A stretch of 64,000 nt of DNA, taken from assembly GCF_000375425.1 (NCBI RefSeq), contig NZ_AQXG01000003.1, positions 124,001-188,000 on the forward strand, read 5' to 3'. The translations under genes and the position numbers were made by a program. Positions 1 through 7,497 of the stretch are shown here, one piece after another. The notes under the pieces are model-generated. The model was not told where the DNA came from and did no database searches. It saw nothing but the letters and a program-made list of their open reading frames with translations. Every line of letters starts with the position of its first letter. Positions within the stretch are counted from its first letter, which is position 1. Origin of the DNA: Gracilimonas tropica DSM 19535 (GTDB lineage: Bacteria > Bacteroidota > Rhodothermia > Balneolales > Balneolaceae).

Positions 1-306
1 GAGGTGTTTGGAGCAAAAGTAGTGCATGCGCCTAAACTCATGCATGGCAAAGTATCACGAGTTTCACATGATGATCAGTTTATATTTTCCGGAGTTGCCA
101 AAGACTTCACCGCAACCCGATATCATTCTTTAGTTTTAGATCCCGATACCATTCCCGAAGTACTCCAGATCACCGCGCATTCTGATGATGGAGTGATACA
201 AGGCGTACGACATAAGGAGTATCCAATTCAGGGAATTCAATTTCATCCAGAAAGTATTTTGACAATCGAAGGACCCAAAATCATTCAAAACTGGTTACGA
301 CAATAA
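1..306 (+). CDS. trpG: anthranilate synthase component II, glutaminase subunit (5' end outside window)
   Basis: C-terminal 101 codons of a class I glutamine amidotransferase; the reading frame is open to base 1, so the start and the nucleophile-Cys region lie upstream. It supplies ammonia from glutamine to TrpE for anthranilate synthesis in the cytoplasm. The visible part carries HSLVLDP and the terminal FHPES motif, whose His and Glu complete the Cys-His-Glu triad. The TAA stop overlaps the trpD ATG by one base (TAATG), which indicates translational coupling. A folate PabA role is possible because the family is shared, but the trp operon context favours TrpG. Confidence 0.93.
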   Translation, partial: EVFGAKVVHAPKLMHGKVSRVSHDDQFIFSGVAKDFTATRYHSLVLDPDTIPEVLQITAHSDDGVIQGVRHKEYPIQGIQFHPESILTIEGPKIIQNWLRQ

Positions 307-1346
307 TGGATTTTAAAAGTATTCTTAACAAACTCTCTTTTTCTGAAGATCTCACTGAAATTGAAGCAGAAGCGGCTATGAACCTGATCATGTCAGGGGA
401 AATTTCTGAGCCTAAGATTGCCTCATTCCTTACAGCAATGCGCTTAAAAGGCGAAACCGTAGAGGAACTCACCGCTTTCGTAAAGGTGATGCGCTCCAAG
501 GCCGTTAAGGTTGATGTAGATGTGACCGGAGCTATTGACCTGGTAGGAACCGGAGGAGATCAATCCGGAACCTTTAATATCTCCACGGCCGCTTCTTTTA
601 TTACCGCTGCGGCGGGCGTGCCGGTAATCAAACATGGAAATCGCAGTGCCTCCAGTAAATGTGGAAGTGCCGATGTATTGGAGCACTTGGGGGCGTCCAT
701 CGAGCTTGGAAAGGAACAAGTAGAACAGGTCTTTGATGAAGTGGGTATGGCCTTTATGTTTGCCCCCATGTTCCACCCGGCTATGAAATATGTGATGCCG
801 GCACGTCGGGAAATTGGGTTTCGTACCTTCTTTAATATTTTAGGTCCTATGGTAAACCCTGCAGGCGTTCAGCGATATGTGATCGGAGCCTTTAACAAGA
901 ATGTGGCTGAAAAAATGGTCCATATTTTAGCCAATCTTGAAACCGATTTTGCCTACACCTTTAACGCTCATGACGGACTGGATGAAGTAAGTTTAACATC
1001 TCAATCAGAGATCTTTGAGTTGAAAGATAAGGTAGTCTCAACTTCAATTATTTTCGATCCTGAATCTATTGGCTTTCAGAAAGTTGAAATGAAGGATATT
1101 ATGGGAGGAGGTAAAGAAGAAAATGCTGAGATCCTGATCAATATCATGGCTAATAAGGCGGATGAGGCTAAACAGAATATTGCCTTATTGAATGCCGCTT
1201 TTGCCATTCAAGCCTCCGGCAAAGTTGAAACATTAGAAGAAGGAAAAGAACTGGCTGAAGAAGCTTTGAGATCCGGTAAAGCCCGTAAATTGTTCAATGA
1301 TTTTGTGGACGCTACGAATGATGCAATGGGAACTTTTAAATATTAA
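306..1346 (+). CDS. trpD: anthranilate phosphoribosyltransferase
   Basis: 346 residues, the normal size for a stand-alone TrpD. It transfers the phosphoribosyl group of PRPP to anthranilate, the second step of tryptophan synthesis. The N-terminal helical domain is followed by the glycine-rich PRPP-binding motif GTGGD (residues 81-85), then NIST and KHGNRS (109-114), all diagnostic of the family. The ATG is fixed by the one-base overlap with the trpG stop. A 157-base spacer containing an inverted-repeat element separates it from trpC, which is unusual for this otherwise tight operon. Confidence 0.96.
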   Translation: MDFKSILNKLSFSEDLTEIEAEAAMNLIMSGEISEPKIASFLTAMRLKGETVEELTAFVKVMRSKAVKVDVDVTGAIDLVGTGGDQSGTFNISTAASFITAAAGVPVIKHGNRSASSKCGSADVLEHLGASIELGKEQVEQVFDEVGMAFMFAPMFHPAMKYVMPARREIGFRTFFNILGPMVNPAGVQRYVIGAFNKNVAEKMVHILANLETDFAYTFNAHDGLDEVSLTSQSEIFELKDKVVSTSIIFDPESIGFQKVEMKDIMGGGKEENAEILINIMANKADEAKQNIALLNAAFAIQASGKVETLEEGKELAEEALRSGKARKLFNDFVDATNDAMGTFKY

Positions 1347-1374
1347 TTAACAGAAGACTTATAGGATATTGTAA

Positions 1375-1480
1375 TGGAATACGGATGACACGTATCAGGC
1401 AGATTTCCGTAGATTTTTTTGATGAATCACATAATTTCAAATCTGTGACTAACCGTACCACCAGTGTTATCCGCGTTCCA
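1375..1480. repeat. MITE-like 106-bp element with terminal inverted repeats
   Basis: Between trpD and trpC the outer 17 bases at 1375-1391 and 1464-1480 are inverted copies with 14 of 17 matches. Inside them CAGATTT (1400-1406) and AAATCTG (1439-1445) form a second perfect inverted pair, so the unit could fold as one long imperfect hairpin. It has no coding capacity. The core ACGGATGACAC of the left end recurs directly after the trpC and trpF stop codons. I could not identify a clean target-site duplication. Confidence 0.6.
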
Positions 1481-1503
1481 TTTAAGACTTTTTAATTAGA
1501 AAA

Positions 1504-2322
1504 ATGTCGAACATTTTAGAAAAAATAACTATACAAACGGCTGAGGATCTGGCAAAAAGGAAGCGAAAAGTTTCCCTGGCAGACTTCAATTCTTTTGAAG
1601 GATATGAAAAGGACCGTATCTCATTTAAAAATGCTTTATCCGGAAATGATGCTGTTTCCATCATAGCGGAAGTCAAAAAGGCTTCGCCATCCAAAGGCAT
1701 TATTCGTGCTGATTTTGATCCGGTGGATATTGCACTTAGATATGAGGAGGGAGGCGCATCTGCCATTTCTGTGCTTACGGATGAACCGTTTTTTAAGGGT
1801 GATTTGAAGTTTCTCGAAGCCATATCCAAACGTGTTCAACTCCCAGTTTTACGCAAAGATTTTATTATCGATCCCTATCAAATAAAAGAAGCACGGGCTC
1901 ATGGAGCTGATGCGGTATTGATCATCGTGGCCATCACGGAAGGTAATCAGCTTACAGAACTACAACACGCCGCCCAAGAATTTGGAATGAATGCATTGGT
2001 TGAGTGTTACGATCAGGATGATTTTGACCGGCTGGATTTTGAACTGACTGATATCCTTGGCGTGAATAACCGCGATCTGAAAAATTTTGAAGTGGATGTC
2101 CACCGCGGCATCTCTATTTTACAACAGGCACCTGAAGAAACTATTTTGGTTTCTGAAAGCGGATTGTCAACCGGAAAAGATCTGGCTTTATTGAATAAGG
2201 AAAGAATTCATTCTGCACTGATAGGAGAGCATTTTATGCGGCAGAAAGATCCCGGTCAGGCCGTTAAGGATTTATTGGTACAAACAGAAGAAGAAATTGA
2301 GCGTTTATTAACAAAGGAATAG
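1504..2322 (+). CDS. trpC: indole-3-glycerol phosphate synthase
   Basis: 272 residues, a stand-alone TIM-barrel TrpC not fused to TrpF. It decarboxylates and closes the ring of CdRP to give indole-3-glycerol phosphate. The signature EVKKASPSKG at residues 56-65 carries the catalytic Lys, and LRKDF, LGVNNRDL and VSESG follow in the expected order. The last codons (Thr-Lys-Glu-stop) lie inside a repeat shared with the end of trpF, so the C-terminus appears to have been remodelled by repeat insertion. Codons resembling the preceding stretch (QTEE-x-E-x-LL) recur at 2417-2455, just before trpF. Confidence 0.96.
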   Translation: MSNILEKITIQTAEDLAKRKRKVSLADFNSFEGYEKDRISFKNALSGNDAVSIIAEVKKASPSKGIIRADFDPVDIALRYEEGGASAISVLTDEPFFKGDLKFLEAISKRVQLPVLRKDFIIDPYQIKEARAHGADAVLIIVAITEGNQLTELQHAAQEFGMNALVECYDQDDFDRLDFELTDILGVNNRDLKNFEVDVHRGISILQQAPEETILVSESGLSTGKDLALLNKERIHSALIGEHFMRQKDPGQAVKDLLVQTEEEIERLLTKE

Positions 2323-2409
2323 AACACGGATGACACAGATTGGCGGATATTTATACTCGTTCCTACGCTCTGCGTTGGAACTAAAATGTTAACGACGCAG
2401 AGCATCGTT
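2311..2409. repeat. REP-like doublet in the trpC-trpF spacer
   Basis: Starts with a 24-base stretch (2311-2334) that matches 23 of 24 bases at 3090-3113 and contains the trpC stop. Then two hairpins follow. Hairpin 1 at 2359-2381 has arms GTTCC/GGAAC, then a T-T mismatch, then ACGC/GCGT around a TCT loop. Hairpin 2 at 2391-2409 has arms AACGA/TCGTT around CGCAGAGCA. The cores GCTCTGCGT and ACGCAGAGC are reverse complements, so the two units are in opposite orientation, as in BIME-type REP pairs. Confidence 0.8.
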
Positions 2410-2447
2410 ACCAGTGCAAACAGAAGAATTTGAAAAGCTATTAGCGA

Positions 2448-3101
2448 ATGACTAACACCGAACTAACAAAAATTAAAATATGTGGGATCACAAACCTGGA
2501 AGATGCCCGGTTTGCTGCAGGCGCTTTGGTGGACTACCTCGGCTTTATATTCTATGAGCCATCACCCCGATACATTGAGCCTGGAGAAGCTGGAGCGATC
2601 ATTAACTGGCTGGAAGGACCGGAGAAAGTGGGCGTGTTTGTGAATCAGCCATTAGATGATGTAAATCAGATAGCCAAGCAAACGGGGTTAGATTATGTAC
2701 AGCTACATGGCGATGAATCGGTCGAATATTGTGAATTGGTGGAGAAACCGATCATCAAAGTCATTCATATTGAAGAGGAAACGGTCGATTATTTGTTGAA
2801 GCATCAAATTGAGCAATATGCAGAAGTCGCGGATTTCCTGTTGTTTGACACCAAGATCGACGGACTCTGGGGCGGAACCGGAAAAAGCTTTGATTGGTCT
2901 ATGATCACCGATCTGGATATTGATATCCCGTTTTTCCTTTCAGGGGGATTGAAGGCAGAAAATATCAAAGAAGCCATCGAAACGGTTCAGCCCTATGCCA
3001 TTGACGTTTCAAGCAGTTTGGAGCAGAAGCCGGGATTAAAAGATTTTGCCAAGATTGAGGCTTTTATGGATGAGATCAGAACATTGGAAACAAAAGAATA
3101 G
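2448..3101 (+). CDS. trpF: phosphoribosylanthranilate isomerase
   Basis: 217 residues, normal for the family. It performs the Amadori rearrangement of phosphoribosylanthranilate to CdRP. The KICGIT motif at residues 10-15 supplies the catalytic Cys12, and Asp134 in LLFDT is the general acid. The phosphate-binding GGTG follows at 142-145, with SGG further on. The ATG at 2448 overlaps the remnant of a possible older trpC reading frame that stops at 2453-2455. As with trpC, the last three residues (TKE) and the stop are encoded by the intergenic repeat. Confidence 0.96.
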   Translation: MTNTELTKIKICGITNLEDARFAAGALVDYLGFIFYEPSPRYIEPGEAGAIINWLEGPEKVGVFVNQPLDDVNQIAKQTGLDYVQLHGDESVEYCELVEKPIIKVIHIEEETVDYLLKHQIEQYAEVADFLLFDTKIDGLWGGTGKSFDWSMITDLDIDIPFFLSGGLKAENIKEAIETVQPYAIDVSSSLEQKPGLKDFAKIEAFMDEIRTLETKE

Positions 3102-3189
3102 AACACGGATGACGCGGATTTAAACGATATTTAAGCTCGTTCCTACGCTCTGCGTTGGAACGAAATTGGTGGCGAGGAAGAACATCCTT
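3090..3189. repeat. REP-like doublet in the trpF-trpB spacer
   Basis: Begins with the same 24-base unit as after trpC (one mismatch), including the gene's stop codon. Hairpin 1 at 3139-3161 is identical to the trpC-trpF copy from GTTCC through GGAAC. The second unit at about 3171-3189 is diverged (core GGAAGAACA), but the surrounding TGGTGG/TTACCA arms can still pair with two G-T wobbles. TTACCAGTGC follows as in the previous copy, so both spacers derive from one repeat. Confidence 0.75.
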
Positions 3190-3248
3190 ACCAGTGCCAA
3201 TCATATCTTTGAAGATTCGCCTCAAGCGTTTTCCATTACAGAATTATT

Positions 3249-4466
3249 ATGAGCACACAAACCAAGACCAAAACCTACAACTTTCCCGATGAACGAGGCT
3301 ACTACGGTCAGTTTGGGGGAAAATTCGTTCCTGAAATTCTTATTCCAGCCATTCAGGAACTGGAAGCTGAATTTGATAAAGCCAAAGATGATCCGGCTTT
3401 CAACGAAGAACTGGCGGGACTGCTGGATGAATATGTGGGTCGGCCCACGAAGCTTACATATGCGAATCGACTTACTGAGCATTACGGCAAAGCAAAGATC
3501 TATCTCAAGCGAGAAGATCTGTGTCACACCGGAGCGCACAAGATCAATAATGCCATTGGACAGGTTTTATTAGCCCGAAGAATGGGGAAGAAGCGGATCA
3601 TTGCAGAAACCGGAGCCGGTCAGCATGGAGTCGCAACGGCTACAGCTTGTGCTAAATTTGGCCTCGAATGTATTGTTTATATGGGCGAGGAAGACATGGT
3701 TCGCCAAAAGCTGAATGTAGATCGAATGCGGCTGATGGGTGCTGAAGTTCGTAGCGTAACGAGCGGCTCCAGAACGTTGAAAGATGCAACCAATGAAGCC
3801 ATCCGAGACTGGGTAACAAATGTTGACACTACATTTTATATCATCGGCTCGGTAGTGGGACCTCATCCATATCCCAAAATGGTACGACATTTTCATGAGG
3901 TGATCGGAAATGAGGCCAAAGAACAAATTCACAAAGCAGAAGATCGCAATCCGAATTACCTGCTGGCCTGTGTGGGAGGTGGCTCTAATGCCATCGGGTT
4001 TTTCTATCCGTTTATTGAAGATGAATCGGTGAAGATCATCGGTATAGAAGCGGCCGGATTTGGCGTAGATTCCGGTAAAACAGCCGCTACAATGACCAAA
4101 GGAACGCCCGGAATTCTGCACGGTTCGCTCAGTTATTTACTGCAAAGTGATGAGGGACAGATCGAACTGGCTCACTCCATCAGTGCCGGACTTGATTATC
4201 CGGGAGTCGGGCCTGAACACGCTCATTTGAAAGATCTGGGACGTGTTCAATACTATGCTGTGACCGACGAAGAGGCAATGAATGCAGTAAAGTTGCTCTC
4301 AGAAACCGAAGGTATCATTCCTGCACTTGAAACCGCACACGCATTCGCTTGGTTGAAAAAATTGATGCCTGAGACTTCAGAAGATGAGATTGTGATGATC
4401 AATCTCTCAGGAAGAGGGGATAAAGATATGGGCACGATCTCTGAATATATTCGTGAACATGAGTAA
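3249..4466 (+). CDS. trpB: tryptophan synthase beta chain
   Basis: 405 residues, standard TrpB1 length. A PLP enzyme that condenses indole, channelled from TrpA, with serine to give tryptophan. The N-terminal [13 protein letters not shown] signature is followed by TGAHKINNA, in which Lys98 forms the Schiff base. A GGGSN phosphate-binding loop lies near residue 240, and the C-terminal LSGRGDKD is typical. The spacers on both sides contain REP-like hairpins, while partner trpA lies next in the operon. Confidence 0.97.
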   Translation: MSTQTKTKTYNFPDERGYYGQFGGKFVPEILIPAIQELEAEFDKAKDDPAFNEELAGLLDEYVGRPTKLTYANRLTEHYGKAKIYLKREDLCHTGAHKINNAIGQVLLARRMGKKRIIAETGAGQHGVATATACAKFGLECIVYMGEEDMVRQKLNVDRMRLMGAEVRSVTSGSRTLKDATNEAIRDWVTNVDTTFYIIGSVVGPHPYPKMVRHFHEVIGNEAKEQIHKAEDRNPNYLLACVGGGSNAIGFFYPFIEDESVKIIGIEAAGFGVDSGKTAATMTKGTPGILHGSLSYLLQSDEGQIELAHSISAGLDYPGVGPEHAHLKDLGRVQYYAVTDEEAMNAVKLLSETEGIIPALETAHAFAWLKKLMPETSEDEIVMINLSGRGDKDMGTISEYIREHE

Positions 4467-4475
4467 TGCCAGATT

Positions 4476-4564
4476 GGTGACGACGCAGAGCATCGTCACC
4501 AGCGAGATTAATTCATAAGCTTAATAGAAGATACCGACTTGCTCCACACGCTCAGCGTTGGAGC
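4476..4564. repeat. REP-like doublet in the trpB-trpA spacer
   Basis: Hairpin 1 at 4476-4500 has a perfect 8-bp stem GGTGACGA/TCGTCACC around CGCAGAGCA. Hairpin 2 at 4541-4564 has arms GCTCC/GGAGC and inner arms ACGC/GCGT around TCA. Relative to the trpC-trpF copy the two hairpins come in the opposite order. Two arm positions differ by compensatory changes: A-T becomes G-C in the first type and T-A becomes C-G in the second. Confidence 0.8.
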
Positions 4565-4589
4565 GGATAATGGATAACGAAATAACCAA

Positions 4590-5387
4590 ATGAACCGAAT
4601 TCAAAACGTATTCAAAAACAAAAAAGCCGATGAAAAGCTGATGAGTTTATTCATTACGGCTGGATATCCGGACCTGGAGTCAACCGTCGATCTAATCCTG
4701 GGATTTGAGGAGAATGGAGCCGATTTGATCGAATTAGGCATGCCTTTTAGCGATCCGTTAGCCGATGGCCCCACCATTCAGCACTCCAGTGACGTGGCCA
4801 TCCAAAATGGTATCACCATGAACAAGATCTTTGAGATGGTGAAGGAAGTCCGCAAACAATCCGAGATCCCGATCATTCTGATGGGATATATGAATCCGGT
4901 GTTGCGTTATGGCGTGAAGGCCTTCACCCAAAAAGCAGAAGAAGCCGGTGTGGATGGATTGATCATCCCGGATATTCCTTTAGAAGAGGATGGTATTATC
5001 AAAGAACATGCTGCTAAGAACAACCTTGATATCATTCATCTTGTGGCACCTAATACCTCCGATGAACGCATGAAACTGGCTGATGAAAACTCTCAGGGAT
5101 TTGTATATTGCGTATCAGTTACCGGAGTAACCGGAGCGCGTGATGGTGAAGAAGTTTCGAATTCAGTTGGACGCTTTATAGAACGAGTACGTGCGAATGT
5201 TACCCGAAATCCGGTGATGGTGGGTTTTGGAATTAAAACTCACAAAGATGCTCAAAGCATCGCATCAAATGCCGATGGATTTATTGTGGGAAGTGCCTTA
5301 ATTGATACCATCAAAAATCATTATCCGGACGAAGGCTGGCAATCAGAGTTGTTCACTTTCGTTCATTCACTGAAATTTGGAAATTAA
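4590..5387 (+). CDS. trpA: tryptophan synthase alpha chain
   Basis: 265 residues, standard length. Splits indole-3-glycerol phosphate into indole, passed to TrpB, and glyceraldehyde 3-phosphate. The catalytic pair is visible as Glu48 in LIELG and Asp59 in PLADGPTIQ. The phosphate-site segments SVTGVTGAR and VGFGIKT are present. It closes the tryptophan pathway genes, but the operon appears to run on, since the next ATG is only 9 bases downstream. Confidence 0.97.
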   Translation: MNRIQNVFKNKKADEKLMSLFITAGYPDLESTVDLILGFEENGADLIELGMPFSDPLADGPTIQHSSDVAIQNGITMNKIFEMVKEVRKQSEIPIILMGYMNPVLRYGVKAFTQKAEEAGVDGLIIPDIPLEEDGIIKEHAAKNNLDIIHLVAPNTSDERMKLADENSQGFVYCVSVTGVTGARDGEEVSNSVGRFIERVRANVTRNPVMVGFGIKTHKDAQSIASNADGFIVGSALIDTIKNHYPDEGWQSELFTFVHSLKFGN

Positions 5388-5396
5388 ATAACCGTT

Positions 5397-6500
5397 ATGC
5401 GAATTTTATCAGGTTTTTTACTCTCTTTGTTGTTAGGAATGTTCATGATCTCTTGTGACGGAGACTATCGCCCGCTTGCTGAAGGTAATACCCGGGAAGT
5501 ATTTGTGGTTATGGATTCAACCAAATGGAACAGTGAAACCGCTGAAGCAATTCGACTTACCTTTGGGAAATGGGTACAGACAGTTCCTAATGGAGAACCG
5601 TACTATGACCTGACCTTCACGCAGATCACATCTCAAAACCAGTTAGACCGACTCAAGAGTCGAAAAAATGTAATCTTTGCGGCACCTATTGATGAAGATT
5701 CCAATGTAGGCCGGCAAATTCGCGGGTTTTTAGATGATGAAGTAGAACAGCGCGTGCGGGAAGGGGAAAGTTTTGCTTTTCCGGTTGAAGACCAATGGTT
5801 TAAAGATCAATATGTGTTAATTCTTACCTCAACTTCTGATGAAGCTTTAGCTCAGAAGATCAAGAATACGGAAAACTCTCTTCTTAGTAACATGCTTGAA
5901 AAAGAATTAAAGCGATGGGAGTATTTCGTATATGAAAAATATGAGCAAGATGAACTTGCTGATTCACTTTGGGAGAATTACGGTTATAAAGTCCGTTTTC
6001 AGCACGATTATATTCCAAATATAGATACACTCAATTTTAACAGCTACCGGAGGTTCCTTCCTGAAAATGATCGCTGGATGTGGACCTGGCATATGGATAA
6101 TGTAAATGACATCTCATTTCTGGATGATGAGTGGATCATCGCTACAAGAGATTCCCTATCTAAGCAGTACATTAAAGGTGCACGTGATTCCATGTATGTT
6201 CAAACTTTTGAACGTCCGGAATTAGGCCGTCCGGTAAAAACAAATTCATTCCAAATGGGTCGGCTGATTGTGTACGAAACTCTCGGAACCTGGCATATGG
6301 TAAATGGAGCGATGGGAGGGCCCTTTGTAAACTTCACCTATTATGATCCGGATACCAACCGGTTGTTTATGGTAGACTATAACCAATTTGCTCCCGGAGT
6401 TCGCAAAAAACTTCCTTTTGTGCGTCAGTTCCGTGCCATGGGACGAACTTTTGAGTCTGATTCTACCTGGAACTCTTCTAATACAGAGCCGGCACTTTAG
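5397..6500 (+). CDS. DUF4837 family lipoprotein
   Basis: 367 residues. The N-terminus is a lipoprotein signal: positively charged start, hydrophobic run, and a Cys at residue 20 in MISCDG. The mature protein is therefore probably anchored in the periplasm or outer membrane. The rest (VVMDSTKW near the start, WHMDNVND and GAMGGPFVNF later) resembles the DUF4837 family known mainly from Bacteroidota, whose function is unknown. It lies 9 bases after trpA and 4 bases before a methyltransferase, so it is probably cotranscribed with trp, though no link to tryptophan synthesis is evident. Confidence 0.75.
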   Translation: MRILSGFLLSLLLGMFMISCDGDYRPLAEGNTREVFVVMDSTKWNSETAEAIRLTFGKWVQTVPNGEPYYDLTFTQITSQNQLDRLKSRKNVIFAAPIDEDSNVGRQIRGFLDDEVEQRVREGESFAFPVEDQWFKDQYVLILTSTSDEALAQKIKNTENSLLSNMLEKELKRWEYFVYEKYEQDELADSLWENYGYKVRFQHDYIPNIDTLNFNSYRRFLPENDRWMWTWHMDNVNDISFLDDEWIIATRDSLSKQYIKGARDSMYVQTFERPELGRPVKTNSFQMGRLIVYETLGTWHMVNGAMGGPFVNFTYYDPDTNRLFMVDYNQFAPGVRKKLPFVRQFRAMGRTFESDSTWNSSNTEPAL

Positions 6501-6504
6501 TCTT

Positions 6505-7287
6505 ATGATACCCGACCAATTTGGAAGTGCTGCTGCAACTTATCATCAGGAAGCCAAGATCCAGAGGAAAGTAGCAGATGGCCTGATGTCTTCTTTGCTT
6601 CCCTGGAAAGGGATTTTACCGGAAGGTACTATCCTTGAAGTGGGTTGCGGAACCGGGTTTCTTACCGAACAGCTGATCAAACATTTCCCCGAAAGGAAGT
6701 TCCTGATCACAGATGTTTCCCCTAATATGCTTGATTTCTGTAAGCAACGATTACAAGCGGAGGGGCTTCTCAAGGGGAAAGATATTCAATTCATCGTTTT
6801 GGATGTCCATGATTTTGAACCGGATTCCCACTCATTTTCCATGGTGATCTCCAATTTCACCCCGCATTGGTTTAAAGACACCAGTATGGTTTTAGAACGT
6901 TTGTCAGAAAGCCTTTTGCCCGGAGGATTGCTGCTAACCTCATTCCCGGGCAATCATACTTTTGAAGAATGGTATGAGCATTGTTTAAAACTCGGGTTGC
7001 CTCATACCGCCAACCCGCTGCCAAACGTAGAAGAGGTGGTTGTTAAGTTATCAATGGGGCCGATGCAGATCGACTATTACGAAAATGATCTGTTTCAGGA
7101 ATTTGAAAGCTCATTAGAATTTTTTCGCCATCTAAAACGCATTGGAGCTTCTTATTCCATCAAAAAAAACTCCCTTGGTTACAAGCAATTTAAGTTACTA
7201 ACAACGCATTGGGATGAAGAAGCGGATGGCAAAATAAAAGTAAAATGGCATATCGTTTACCTTGCTGCAAAAAAGGATGTGGCTTAG
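6505..7287 (+). CDS. BioC-like SAM-dependent methyltransferase
   Basis: 260 residues from the ATG at 6505; the frame is open further upstream, but that part overlaps the previous gene and lacks methyltransferase features. Motif I is LEVGCGTG (residues about 44-51), the acidic end of strand 2 is ITDVSPNML, and ISNFTPHWF and LLPGGLLLTSFPG follow in class I Rossmann order. The sequence most resembles malonyl-ACP O-methyltransferase (BioC), which primes pimelate synthesis for biotin. No other bio genes are visible, so the substrate is inferred from family resemblance only. Confidence 0.65.
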   Translation: MIPDQFGSAAATYHQEAKIQRKVADGLMSSLLPWKGILPEGTILEVGCGTGFLTEQLIKHFPERKFLITDVSPNMLDFCKQRLQAEGLLKGKDIQFIVLDVHDFEPDSHSFSMVISNFTPHWFKDTSMVLERLSESLLPGGLLLTSFPGNHTFEEWYEHCLKLGLPHTANPLPNVEEVVVKLSMGPMQIDYYENDLFQEFESSLEFFRHLKRIGASYSIKKNSLGYKQFKLLTTHWDEEADGKIKVKWHIVYLAAKKDVA

Positions 7288-7497
7288 GAAAAACTATTTT
7301 TTATTTTTTGAAATTATAATGAGTTTTTGATCTCATAATTTATTACAATAGAAATAATCCGTTTAGGGTTTGGGTTTTTGGGGTACAACTTTCTTCTCTT
7401 TTCTTTGAGACCTCACTGTTCAATATCCTTCCTAAAAAAATCTTTTAAACCGATAAAATAATTGGACATTAAAGCATGGAATTTGGATGTTTGCTTT

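Noticed and set aside
3174-3189. Apparent compensatory change between second hairpins of the trpC-trpF and trpF-trpB repeats
   Set aside because: When the copies are aligned by homologous position the pair becomes C opposite C; the shifted pairing was misleading. Only the changes against the trpB-trpA copy are kept as covariation.
3190-3252. Possible ghost of an older trpF end before trpB, open in frame and closing with an ATGA overlap
   Set aside because: Its translation does not resemble the TrpF C-terminus, unlike the clear trpC case.
3570-4121. A 183-codon open frame on the minus strand inside trpB
   Set aside because: It lies fully within a certain gene, has no recognisable domain and is explained by codon bias on the opposite strand.
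2359-4564. CRISPR-like array made from the repeated hairpins in trp
   Set aside because: Repeat spacing is set by whole genes, the units are palindromic pairs, and there are no cas genes.
7462-7497. TTG start for the type 2 isomerase
   Set aside because: The extra 12 residues are not family-like and the ATG at 7498 fits the usual N-terminus.
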